Part shown: piece after piece, positions 24,957 through 33,136 of the stretch
How positions within the stretch are numbered: position 1 is the first letter of the stretch
Layout: each line of letters starts with the position of its first letter
Assembly (NCBI RefSeq): GCF_016755875.1
Contig: NZ_BNED01000005.1
Span: 3,265,001 to 3,329,000, forward strand
Length of the DNA stretch: 64,000 nt
Direction of reading: 5' to 3'
Source of the DNA: Streptomyces spororaveus
GTDB lineage: Bacteria; Actinomycetota; Actinomycetes; Streptomycetales; Streptomycetaceae
The notes under the pieces: generated by a model
Seen by the model: the letters and a program-made list of their open reading frames with translations, nothing else
The model's database searches: none
What the model was told of the DNA's origin: nothing
Made by a program: the position numbers and the translations under genes

Positions 24957-26609
24957 TTACTTCTTGAGCGAGATCTTCTCGAGGATCGGGTCCTCGTTGA
25001 AGTTGATGTCGTCCAGACCGTTGAACTTGTCCGTCGCCATCAGGCGGAACTGGGAGCGGTTGAAGGTCGGGATGAGGGCCATGTCGTCCATGGCCATCTT
25101 CTCGGCCTGCTTGTACATCGCCAGTCGCGCGGCCTCGTCCTTGGTGGCGCGGGCCGTGTCGATCAGCTTGTCGAACTCGGGGTTGTTGTAACGGACGCGG
25201 TTGTCACCGGTCACGTTGCCCTCGGCGTCCTTGGACATCGAGGTCGAGTGCAGCAGCGGGAACAGGAAGTTCTCCGGGGTCGGGTAGTCCGCGCCCCACG
25301 CGAAGCGGTAGATACCGGTGGCGCCGCCACCCTGCTGCTCCTTGAGCATGCCCGGGAAGTCCTTGCCGTCCAGCTTGACCTTGACGCCGAGAACGTCCTC
25401 GAGCTGCTTCGCGATGGCCTGGACCCACTCTTCGTGGCCCGCACCGGTGTTGAAGCTGAACTTGATCTCGGTACCCGGCTTCAGGCCGCCCTTCTCGGCG
25501 TGCTCCTTGGCCTTGGCGACGTCCTGCTTGACGCAGGAGACGCACAGGTCCTTCTGGTACGCCTTCGGGAACGACGGCGGGACGATGGTGGTCGACGGGG
25601 TCTGGAAGCCCTGGAAGACACCCTTGGCGATGGCCTGACGGTCGATCGCGTAGGAGATCGCCAGACGGGCGTCCTTGTTGTTCGTCGGACCGTTGTCACC
25701 GATCGGCAGAACGAAGTTCATGCCGCTGGTGTCCTTGGCGAACCACTTGTTCTGCGGCTTGTACTTCGCCTCGGCCGTCTTCAGCATCGGCGTCGGGATG
25801 TGCGCGTAGTCGAAGGTGCCGGCCTGGAAGCCGTCGTACTCGAGCTGCTGCGCGGTCTTGTCGTTGAGGAGGGTGACCTGGACCTTGCCCAGGGACGCCT
25901 TCTCCAGACCGTAGGTGTCGTTACGGACGAGGTTGATCGCCTTGTTGTGCTCCCACGTGCCGTCCATCTTGAACGGACCGTTGCCGATGGGGGCCTCGCC
26001 GAACGCCTTGTCCTCTTCGCCGACCTTGGCGACCTTCGGGACCGGGCTGTAGGCGTTGTGCGCCGTCTTCAGGACGAACTCGCAGTCCGCCTTGGACAGG
26101 TCCACCTTGATGGTGGTCGGGTCCGGGGTGGTGACACCGCTGAAGGTCTTGGCGGAGCCGTCCTGCAGCTCGGCGTAACCCTTGATGCCGGCGAAGTGGT
26201 ACGCCACGTCGGACGCGGCGGCCTTGTGCGCGGCACGGGCCCAACCACGGGCGAACGCCTCGGAGTCGACGACCTCGCCGTTGGAGAACTTCGTGTCGGG
26301 CTTGATCTTGAACGTCCAGGACGTGCAGCTGTCGTCCGACGTCGCCGACTCGGCGAGCGCGGGCTCGGCCATGCCGTCCGGCGTGTTGCCATACAGGCCG
26401 GTGAACAGGGCGTTGGCCAGCAGGACACCGGTGGACTCGTGCGCACGCCCCGGGTCGATGGTGTCCGGCTCCGTGCTACCGAGCCGGAACACGCCACCGT
26501 CGGCGCTGCTCTTATCCTTGCTGTCACCGTCACCGCCGCCACAGGCGGTAGCGGCCAGGGCGACGACAACCGCGCCCACGACCCACTTGGCGCTCTTGGC
26601 ACCGCGCAT
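24957..26609 (-). CDS. Oligopeptide-binding lipoprotein, family 5 (operon 1)
   Basis: A 550-residue SBP_bac_5 lipoprotein: signal GAKSAKWVVGAVVVALAATAC with lipobox Cys at about 22, Gly/Asp/Ser/Lys-rich linker, then TWTFKIKPDTKFSNGEVVDSE-type family motif and ARLAISYAIDRQAIAKG. Start is ATG 26609 because GAGGAGG lies 8 bp upstream; the frame is open 39 codons further but includes no ribosome site. One cysteine pair (LCVSCVKQ) may form a disulphide. It leads operon 1 and is preceded by a 471-bp regulatory gap. BldKB-like function in importing a developmental oligopeptide is possible by position, not proven. Confidence 0.95.
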   Translation of the reverse strand: MRGAKSAKWVVGAVVVALAATACGGGDGDSKDKSSADGGVFRLGSTEPDTIDPGRAHESTGVLLANALFTGLYGNTPDGMAEPALAESATSDDSCTSWTFKIKPDTKFSNGEVVDSEAFARGWARAAHKAAASDVAYHFAGIKGYAELQDGSAKTFSGVTTPDPTTIKVDLSKADCEFVLKTAHNAYSPVPKVAKVGEEDKAFGEAPIGNGPFKMDGTWEHNKAINLVRNDTYGLEKASLGKVQVTLLNDKTAQQLEYDGFQAGTFDYAHIPTPMLKTAEAKYKPQNKWFAKDTSGMNFVLPIGDNGPTNNKDARLAISYAIDRQAIAKGVFQGFQTPSTTIVPPSFPKAYQKDLCVSCVKQDVAKAKEHAEKGGLKPGTEIKFSFNTGAGHEEWVQAIAKQLEDVLGVKVKLDGKDFPGMLKEQQGGGATGIYRFAWGADYPTPENFLFPLLHSTSMSKDAEGNVTGDNRVRYNNPEFDKLIDTARATKDEAARLAMYKQAEKMAMDDMALIPTFNRSQFRLMATDKFNGLDDINFNEDPILEKISLKK

Positions 26610-26790
26610 GGGTTTCCTCCTCATGAGTCCACTGATCGACTTGAGGGGCAAAAAAACCTCGCCGACACCCCTGACGGCGAGCATTTCCGTGCCCATAGTG
26701 TGCTCGTGAGTCGGCGCGATCCCCACATCGCGTGACCCATTGACCCGAGCTCAATGGAGCCATCCTCAGGGACGGTCAGGCCGTAAACCA

Positions 26791-26800
26791 CACTTAAGTG
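26791..26800. promoter_or_regulatory. Palindrome CACTTAAGTG, candidate operator of Opp operon 1
   Basis: Perfect 10-bp palindrome, unusually AT-rich for this genome, 182 bp upstream of the binding-protein ATG. Confidence 0.35.
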
Positions 26801-26958
26801 GTCTCGTTTTCACAACATCGATCCGCGCCAGAAACCCGAAATCCGGACAAACGGATAGGAGACAGACACGTGCGAAACGGACGGTTAGCTCATCTTCCGG
26901 AGTGTCACGGTCGGTATGCGGACACCTGAACGCAAAAATCCGCTTGACAGAAGCGAAC

Positions 26959-26995
26959 AGCCCCTCTCCTCACGGAGTCCGTGAGGAGAGGGGCT
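26959..26995 (-). terminator. typA terminator
   Basis: Perfect 18-nt arms (26959-26976 and 26978-26995); in practice the innermost bases form the loop. It is 86 bp after the typA stop. Confidence 0.9.
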
Positions 26996-27080
26996 GCGGT
27001 GCTACCAGGGCCGAACGGGCGGCTTGCGCCGACCGCGGCCGCGACCCGAGCAAACCGGGCGAACGGCCGTACGGCTGTTA

Positions 27081-28985
27081 CTACTTGGCGGACTTGGCGC
27101 GCGACGCGGTGCGCGAGCGCTCCTTCTGGTCCAGGACGACCTTGCGGATGCGGACGGCCTCCGGGGTCACCTCGACGCACTCGTCGTCGCGGCAGAACTC
27201 CAGGGACTGCTCCAGGGAGAGCTTGCGCGGCGGCACCACGTTCTCGGTGTTGTCCGCGGAAGCCGCACGCATATTGGTGAGCTTCTTCTCCTTGGTGATG
27301 TTCACGTCCATGTCGTCGGCGCGCGAGTTCTCGCCGACGATCATGCCCTCGTACACCTCGGTGCCGGGGTCGGTGAACAGGACGCCGCGCTCCTGCAGGT
27401 TGATCATCGCGAACGGCGTCACGGAGCCGGCGCGGTCGGCGACCAGGGAGCCGTTGTTACGGGTGACCAGCTGGCCGAACCACGGCTCGTGGCCCTCGTG
27501 GATCGAGTGGGCGATACCGGTACCGCGGGTGTTCGTCAGGAACTCCGTACGGAAGCCGATGAGGCCACGGGACGGGACGACGAACTCCATGCGGACCCAG
27601 CCGGAGCCGTGGTTCGACATGTTGTCCATGCGGCCCTTGCGGACGCCCATGAGCTGCGTGACGGCGCCCATGTGCTCCTCGGGCACGTCGACCGTCATGC
27701 GCTCGACCGGCTCGTGCACCTTGCCGTCGATCTCCTGCGTGACCACCTGCGGCTTGCCGATGGTCAGCTCGAAGCCCTCACGGCGCATCTGCTCGACCAG
27801 GATGGCGAGCGCGAGCTCACCGCGGCCCTGGACCTCCCAGGCGTCCGGGCGCTCGGTCTCCAGCACGCGGAGCGAGACGTTACCGATCAGCTCGCGGTCC
27901 AGGCGGTCCTTCACCTGGCGCGCGGTGACCTTGCGGTCCTTGACGGCGGACTTGGCGTCCGCGCCCTTGCCGCTGCCGCCGCGGCCGACCATCGGGGAGG
28001 TGTTCGTACCGATGGTCATGGAGATCGCCGGCTCGTCGACCGAGATCAGCGGCAGTGCGATCGGGTTCTCGGTGTCGGCCAGGGTCTCACCGATCATGAT
28101 GTCGGGGATACCGGCGACCGCGCAGATGTCACCCGGGCCCGCCACCTCGGCCGGCTTGCGGGTGAGCGCCTCGGTCATCATCAGCTCGGTGATGCGGACG
28201 TTCGACTGGCTGCCGTCACGCTTGATCCAGGTGACGGTCTGGCCCTTGCGCAGCTCGCCCTGCTCGACGCGCAGGAGCGCGATACGGCCGAGGAAGTTGT
28301 CGGCGTCCAGGTTGGTGACGTGGGCCTGGAGGGGGGCCTCCTCGTCGTACACCGGGGCGGGGACGTGCTCCAGGATGGTGGAGAAGAACGGCTCCAGGCT
28401 GTCGCTGTCCGCGGGGACGGTGCCGTCCTCGGGCTTGGTCAGCGAGGCGATGCCGTCACGGCCGCAGGCGTAGACGATCGGGAACTCGATCTGGTCCTCG
28501 GTGGCGTCCAGGTCCAGGAACAGGTCGTACGTGTCGTTGACGACCTCGTCGATCCGGGAGTCCGGGCGGTCGGTCTTGTTGATGCAGAGGATGACCGGCA
28601 TGTTCGCCTGCAGGGCCTTGCGCAGGACGAAGCGGGTCTGGGGCAGCGGACCCTCGGAGGCGTCCACCAGCAGAACGACGGCGTCCACCATCGACAGACC
28701 GCGCTCGACCTCACCACCGAAGTCGGCGTGGCCGGGCGTGTCGATGATGTTGATCGTGATCGGGGCCCCGCCGTCCTTGGGGTGATACTTCACCGCCGTG
28801 TTCTTGGCGAGGATCGTGATGCCCTTCTCACGCTCCAGGTCGTTCGAGTCCATCATGCGGTCGTCGAGGTGCTGGTGGGCGGCGAAGGCACCGGCCTGCT
28901 TGAGCATGGCATCGACGATGGTCGTCTTGCCATGGTCGACGTGGGCGACGATGGCGACGTTACGGATGTCGTGGCGCGTGGGCAC
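27081..28985 (-). CDS. typA: Ribosome-associated GTPase TypA/BipA
   Basis: A 634-residue translational GTPase of the EF-G family that binds 70S ribosomes and assists 50S assembly and stress adaptation. G1 AHVDHGKTT at residues 14-22, DLEREKGITIL switch I, DTPGHADFGGEV G3, NKTDR G4 and the domain V/C-terminal TypA region (GSGWVRMEFVVPSRGLIGFRTEFL) are present. GTG 28985 is chosen (GGGAGAA 9 bp upstream, family N-terminus PTRHDIRNVAIVAH); the frame remains open 45 codons further into untranslated sequence. Monocistronic, with a strong terminator. Confidence 0.96.
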   Translation of the reverse strand: MPTRHDIRNVAIVAHVDHGKTTIVDAMLKQAGAFAAHQHLDDRMMDSNDLEREKGITILAKNTAVKYHPKDGGAPITINIIDTPGHADFGGEVERGLSMVDAVVLLVDASEGPLPQTRFVLRKALQANMPVILCINKTDRPDSRIDEVVNDTYDLFLDLDATEDQIEFPIVYACGRDGIASLTKPEDGTVPADSDSLEPFFSTILEHVPAPVYDEEAPLQAHVTNLDADNFLGRIALLRVEQGELRKGQTVTWIKRDGSQSNVRITELMMTEALTRKPAEVAGPGDICAVAGIPDIMIGETLADTENPIALPLISVDEPAISMTIGTNTSPMVGRGGSGKGADAKSAVKDRKVTARQVKDRLDRELIGNVSLRVLETERPDAWEVQGRGELALAILVEQMRREGFELTIGKPQVVTQEIDGKVHEPVERMTVDVPEEHMGAVTQLMGVRKGRMDNMSNHGSGWVRMEFVVPSRGLIGFRTEFLTNTRGTGIAHSIHEGHEPWFGQLVTRNNGSLVADRAGSVTPFAMINLQERGVLFTDPGTEVYEGMIVGENSRADDMDVNITKEKKLTNMRAASADNTENVVPPRKLSLEQSLEFCRDDECVEVTPEAVRIRKVVLDQKERSRTASRAKSAK

Positions 28986-29320
28986 TTCGGCGCTTCTCCC
29001 GGGATCGTGGATGGCGTCGCGTACGGTCCGGCACGCGCGCCTCGGCCGGGCGAAAACCTGCCACGGCCTTACCCCATGGTACGTCGAGTGGCGGGAACCG
29101 CCTGCCGGGGGGTCTGTCAAGAGGCCGGATGTATGAGTGCGGCCGGGGGCTGCGTGGGGTGCCCCGACCGCCGTTCCGGCCGGTAATCATGCGGGTCAAC
29201 GGGTATGCACGACCTTGCCCGCCGGGGGATCCGGCGGGCAAGGGACTTGAGTCACATCTGAGCTTGGGACCCTCCGGTCAACCAGACAGGCACCGCTTTG
29301 TCACCACTTCTTCTCCCGCG
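28986..29320. other. 335-bp gap between orphan peptide-binding gene and typA
   Basis: Contains the terminator of the upstream lipoprotein gene (29213-29243) and, nearer typA, the typA promoter and leader. I could not define -10 and -35 boxes. No RNA gene or ORF is evident. Confidence 0.5.
29213..29243 (-). terminator. Terminator of the orphan peptide-binding lipoprotein gene
   Basis: Perfect 13-bp arms CCTTGCCCGCCGG (29213-29225) and CCGGCGGGCAAGG (29231-29243), loop GGGAT. Confidence 0.88.
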
Positions 29321-31642
29321 CTACTTCTTCGCGTCCTTCGCGGTCGGCGCCTTCTTCCAGCCGATGTCCTGGTAGCGGGGGGCGCCGAGGCCGAAGGCGC
29401 CCGCGTTGGCCAGGCCCGGCTTGACCGCCACCAGCTCGGGGCGCTGGAAGAGGGGGATGGAGCCGGCGGCGGCCCAGATCCGGGCGTCCGCCTTGCGCAT
29501 CAGCTCTCGGGACTTCGCCTCGTCCAGCTCGCCGACCGCCTGGTCGAAGAGCTGGTCGATGTGGTCGGTGCCGACCCGTGTGTAGTTCTGTTCGACGAGG
29601 AGGGAGCCGTCCGCGGCCGGCTCCGGCTTGGCGAAGATGGGCCGGGCGTCGGTGGCCGGGTAGGCCGTCGCGGGCCAGGAGTACAGGGCCAGGTCGTACT
29701 GGCCGGAGGCGATGTGGTCCTTGAAGAAGCTGTCGTCGGCCACCTTGATCGTCTCGGTGTTCACGCCGATCTTGCGGAGCGTCGCGGCGATCCGCTCGCC
29801 GACCGTGCGCAGGGACTCCGAGCCGGGGCCCGCCGGGAGGACGAAGCGCAGGCTGAGCGCCTTGCCGTCCTTGGCGAGCATGTTGCCGGAGGTGCGCACG
29901 GGCTGCTTGGCGGGTGCGGGGGCCGGGGAGGCCTTGGCGGGGTCGCCCTCCGTGCCCTCGCGGGCCGGGGCGCCCTTGCCGTCGTCGGCGGCCGCCACCC
30001 GGGCGGACCGGGCGACCTGCGCCGCCTGGGCGAGCAGGGAGGTCCGCTGCTGGGCCCCGAAGGGGGCGGGGGCGAGCACCGGGGACGGCCCGTCCGCGGG
30101 GGCCGCCGGGGCGGCGTCGGCCTCCGGGCGGTTCGCGGCCGCCGGCCGCGGCTCGCCGTTGGCCCCGTCGTCCTGGCCCACGATGTAGAGCCCGTCGTTC
30201 CCGGTGCCGGGGCCCGAGGGGGTCTTCGAGTCGTCCTGCGGAGCACTCTCGGGACCGGCCTTGGCGCCCGCCGGCTCGGTGATCCTGGCGCCCTTGCGCC
30301 AGCCCGCGTCCGCGAGCAGCGCCTGGGCCGCGTGGGTGTCCTGGCCGCCGAGCGCGTCGCTGTTGTCGGCGTACGCCTGCTGCCCGGCCAGGGCCAGGTG
30401 GCTGCCGACCGGCTTCGCGGGCAGGCCGAGCGGCTTGAGCACGGCCTCGGCCAGCGCCTGGCGGTCCAGGGCCCGCGCCACCGCCCGGCGCACGCGCTCG
30501 TCCGCCAGCGGGCCGGCGGACCCGTTCATCGCGAGCTGCGTGTAGGCCGGCTCCAGGGACTTCCGTACGGTGAAGGCCTTCAGGGCCGCCTGCTCGGCCG
30601 CGTACCGCTCGACCGAGGCGAGGTGCTTCTGGCGGCGCTCCGTCTCCGCCGCGGCCTTGTCCTCGTCCGCCCCGAAGGCGGTCGCCCACGACAGCGTGGC
30701 CTGTGCCGGGGTCAGCGCGGCCTCCGGGCCGTGGGCCGGGGCGCCGCCCGCGCCGGGGCCCTTCTTGCCGGCCGCGTCCCGGCGGGCCAGTGCGATCCGG
30801 TCGGCGCCGGCCCGGTCGACCTCCGCCAGATCGAGCTTCCCGGCGGCCAGCGCCGCCGGGCGCTCGGCCCGCGGGACCGCCGTCAGGATCAGCGTGTCCA
30901 GCTTGGCCTGCCGGCCCCACCAGCGGGCGTTGCGGGTCAGGGCCGCGGTACCGGTCTTCTTGTCGATCGCGCCGAGCGCGAAGGGCCCGGCGGTGATCTT
31001 CAGTGCCCCCCGGGCGCCCTCGTTGAAGGCATCGGGGGTACCGGTGACCTGCTTGGGGTAGAGCGGGGTGAAGAGGGAGCGCCAGTCGGCGTACGGCTTG
31101 TTGAAGGTGACCCGGACCTCCAGGTCGGTCTTGCCCTTCTCGATCTTCTCAATCCGCTCGTAGCCGGCGTTGCGCGCCGTCCAGTACGCCGAGTCCTTGC
31201 CGTTCAGGGCCCGCCACTGCGCCACGAAGTCGGCGGCGCCGATCTCGCGGCCGTCGCTCCACACCGCCTTCTGGTTCAGCTTGTACTGGACGACCTGCTT
31301 CGGCTCCCGCTCGATGACCTCGGCCTTCTCCAGGTAGTCCGGATTGGCCACCGGCCGCCCCTTGGCGTCCAGCACGAAGAGCTGGGGCAGCACGGCGCCG
31401 GCGATCCGGTTGGTGGTGGCGTCGGCGTCGGCCTGGAAGGTGTTGAGGGTGTCCGGGAGGGTGTCCACCGCCCAGCGCAGCACTCCCCCGTCCGCGACCT
31501 TGTCGCGGGTGGTCGTGGCGATGTCCTGTCCTGCGGCGGCCTGACCGCCCTCGTCGTCACCCGCGCCGCAGCCCGTGAGCAGCGGCAGTGCGAGGACTCC
31601 CGAGGTCAGGAGCGCCAAGGACCTGCGCCTTCTCTGGGACAT
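29321..31642 (-). CDS. Oversized orphan family 5 peptide-binding lipoprotein
   Basis: A 773-residue SBP_bac_5 lipoprotein, about 200 residues longer than its paralogues at 17948 and 24957. Signal with lipobox LLTGC (Cys about 25); YKLNQKAVWSDGREIGAADF and RAVARALDRQALAEAV are family motifs. The extra length is a disordered Ala/Pro/Gly/Asp-rich insertion at about residues 430-580 (PAGAKAGPESAPQDDSKTPS and following) plus charged Ala-rich helices (KAAAETERRQKHLASVE). ATG 31642 has GGAGG 8 bp upstream. No transporter genes accompany it, so it may serve another Opp system or act as a receptor. As I recall, S. coelicolor has a similar orphan between typA and sdh. Confidence 0.9.
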   Translation of the reverse strand: MSQRRRRSLALLTSGVLALPLLTGCGAGDDEGGQAAAGQDIATTTRDKVADGGVLRWAVDTLPDTLNTFQADADATTNRIAGAVLPQLFVLDAKGRPVANPDYLEKAEVIEREPKQVVQYKLNQKAVWSDGREIGAADFVAQWRALNGKDSAYWTARNAGYERIEKIEKGKTDLEVRVTFNKPYADWRSLFTPLYPKQVTGTPDAFNEGARGALKITAGPFALGAIDKKTGTAALTRNARWWGRQAKLDTLILTAVPRAERPAALAAGKLDLAEVDRAGADRIALARRDAAGKKGPGAGGAPAHGPEAALTPAQATLSWATAFGADEDKAAAETERRQKHLASVERYAAEQAALKAFTVRKSLEPAYTQLAMNGSAGPLADERVRRAVARALDRQALAEAVLKPLGLPAKPVGSHLALAGQQAYADNSDALGGQDTHAAQALLADAGWRKGARITEPAGAKAGPESAPQDDSKTPSGPGTGNDGLYIVGQDDGANGEPRPAAANRPEADAAPAAPADGPSPVLAPAPFGAQQRTSLLAQAAQVARSARVAAADDGKGAPAREGTEGDPAKASPAPAPAKQPVRTSGNMLAKDGKALSLRFVLPAGPGSESLRTVGERIAATLRKIGVNTETIKVADDSFFKDHIASGQYDLALYSWPATAYPATDARPIFAKPEPAADGSLLVEQNYTRVGTDHIDQLFDQAVGELDEAKSRELMRKADARIWAAAGSIPLFQRPELVAVKPGLANAGAFGLGAPRYQDIGWKKAPTAKDAKK

Positions 31643-31988
31643 GGGTCGTACCTCCGGGGCGGGGCGTGGGGGAAGCATGATCACGTTCGGCGGTATATGG
31701 AGCTGATCACACCGGTTGCCGGAACCCACTGAAATAGACGGTCCGCCGCACCCCTCGCAGCCGCCTCTCGCCACGCCGCGAACCCCACCCGTGCGGACCA
31801 ATCCCGCTTGCACCGCGAGAGGCGTTCCCCCGGGAGAGGGATGAGAATGGGGGGCGGGGAGGGGCGCACGATTCACGCCTGCGCGCCCGCAATCGCTGCA
31901 CGTCCCTTCACAACGGGGGACGGGAGGCGCGACACTCGCAGGCGCACATGAGCGTTGCCACCGCACCTGGCGGAAGTGAGGGCAAATC
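31643..31988. promoter_or_regulatory. 346-bp divergent promoter region
   Basis: Lies between the minus-strand peptide-binding gene and the plus-strand sdh region and must hold both promoters. I see no strong -35/-10 pair and no hairpin; no convincing ORF. Confidence 0.4.
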
Positions 31989-32213
31989 ATGTCCCTGCAA
32001 GACGATCTGAGTGCTGTACGGCGCAACCTGGACGAGCTCACGCGCAAGGTCGAGCGGCTGGAGCAGCAGGCCGCACGGCAGAAGCCGTCGACGACGGCGG
32101 CCGGTCCGGACCCGTCCCGGATGGTGACGGTCCCGGACACCCCGTACGACAGCTCCCTGTGGACGGACTCCGACGACGAGGGCCTCGGCGCGCGCGACCG
32201 CCGCGCCCCCTAG
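31989..32213 (+). CDS. Small coiled-coil protein upstream of sdh
   Basis: A 74-residue acidic protein. Residues 1-30 (DDLSAVRRNLDELTRKVERL) form a heptad-patterned coiled coil; the rest is polar and probably disordered (SSLWTDSDDEGLGARDRRAP). ATG 31989 follows GTGAGGG at about 6 bp. It lies 97 bp before the succinate dehydrogenase membrane subunit. No known function; codon usage and the ribosome site support a real gene. Confidence 0.7.
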   Translation: MSLQDDLSAVRRNLDELTRKVERLEQQAARQKPSTTAAGPDPSRMVTVPDTPYDSSLWTDSDDEGLGARDRRAP

Positions 32214-32310
32214 GCCGTCTCCGGCACGCGTCCACCCGCGCCCCGTCCGGTCCGGCCGTCCGCGGCCGGGCCGTCCGGGGCACCCCTCATCACTCCTCCC
32301 GGAGTCTTCT

Positions 32311-33135
32311 TTGGCCACAGGCACGGAACGACCCCAGCAGCGGCCCGGCGGCGTGCACGACGCCTCACGGGCCGCGATCGCGGCCCGGCACATGCGGACC
32401 GACCGGTGGTGGCTGTCGCCCGCCGGCACCGCGGCCGGGCTGTTCGCCTTCATCGTCTACTCGACCTGGCGGGCCTTCGCGAACGCCGACTACTACGCGG
32501 CCCCGTACGTCTCCCCCTTCTACTCCCCGTGTCTCGCGGAGAACTGCGTTCCGATGAAGGGCGGGCCCAACTGGGAGGTCTTCGGCAGCTGGTGGGGCCT
32601 CTCCCCCGCCCTGCTGGTCCTGATCTTCCCGCTCGGCTTCCGGCTGACCTGCTACTACTACCGCAAGGCCTACTACCGGGGCTTCTGGGCCTCGCCGCCC
32701 GCCTGCGCCGTCGCCGAGCCGCACACGAGGTACACCGGCGAGACCCGTTTCCCGCTGATCCTGCAGAACGCGCACCGGTACTTCTTCTACGCGGCGGTCC
32801 CGGTCGCGGGCATCCTCACGTACGACACGGTGCTGACCTTCCGCGACGAGCACTACGCCTGGGGCCACATGGGCCTCGGCACCCTGCTGTTCCTGGTCAA
32901 CATCACGCTGATCTGGGCCTACACCCTGTCCTGCCACTCCTGCCGCCACATCATGGGCGGCCGGCTCAAGCACTTCTCCAAGCACCCGGTGCGCTACCGG
33001 CTCTGGGGCTGGGTCAGCCGGCTCAACTCCCGCCACATGCAACTGGCGTGGGCCTCCCTGATCAGCGTGGCCCTGTGCGACTTCTACGTGTACCTGCTGG
33101 CGAGCGGCGCCTTCACCGATCCGAGGTTCTTCTGA
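32311..33135 (+). CDS. sdhC: Succinate dehydrogenase membrane subunit (Sdh1 type)
   Basis: A 274-residue membrane anchor with five hydrophobic helices (about 42-58, 90-112, 150-170, 180-200, 230-252) and several histidines suitable for haem or quinone sites (QNAHRYFF, CHSCRHIMGG). Size and partners match mycobacterial Sdh1 (anchor about 273, flavoprotein about 646, iron-sulphur protein about 248 residues) rather than the four-subunit Sdh2. TTG 32311 is the start, with GGAG 6 bp upstream. The next gene begins one base after its stop. The family passes electrons from succinate to menaquinone in the plasma membrane. Confidence 0.88.
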   Translation: MATGTERPQQRPGGVHDASRAAIAARHMRTDRWWLSPAGTAAGLFAFIVYSTWRAFANADYYAAPYVSPFYSPCLAENCVPMKGGPNWEVFGSWWGLSPALLVLIFPLGFRLTCYYYRKAYYRGFWASPPACAVAEPHTRYTGETRFPLILQNAHRYFFYAAVPVAGILTYDTVLTFRDEHYAWGHMGLGTLLFLVNITLIWAYTLSCHSCRHIMGGRLKHFSKHPVRYRLWGWVSRLNSRHMQLAWASLISVALCDFYVYLLASGAFTDPRFF

Positions 33136-33136
33136 C

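Larger units (their letters stand above)
26610..27080. promoter_or_regulatory. 471-bp gap: Opp operon 1 promoter region and typA terminator
   Basis: The largest AT-richer stretch of the window. It holds the 18-bp typA terminator (26959-26995), a 10-bp palindrome (26791-26800) and an A7 run at 26651-26657 within the probable 5' leader of the Opp mRNA. No ORF with a credible start. The length suggests complex control of the peptide importer. Confidence 0.6.

Noticed and set aside
13910..26609. Assigning bldKA-E symbols to one of the Opp operons
   Set aside because: Gene order (binding protein first) and the presence of two copies prevent a safe match to the published bldK order from sequence alone.
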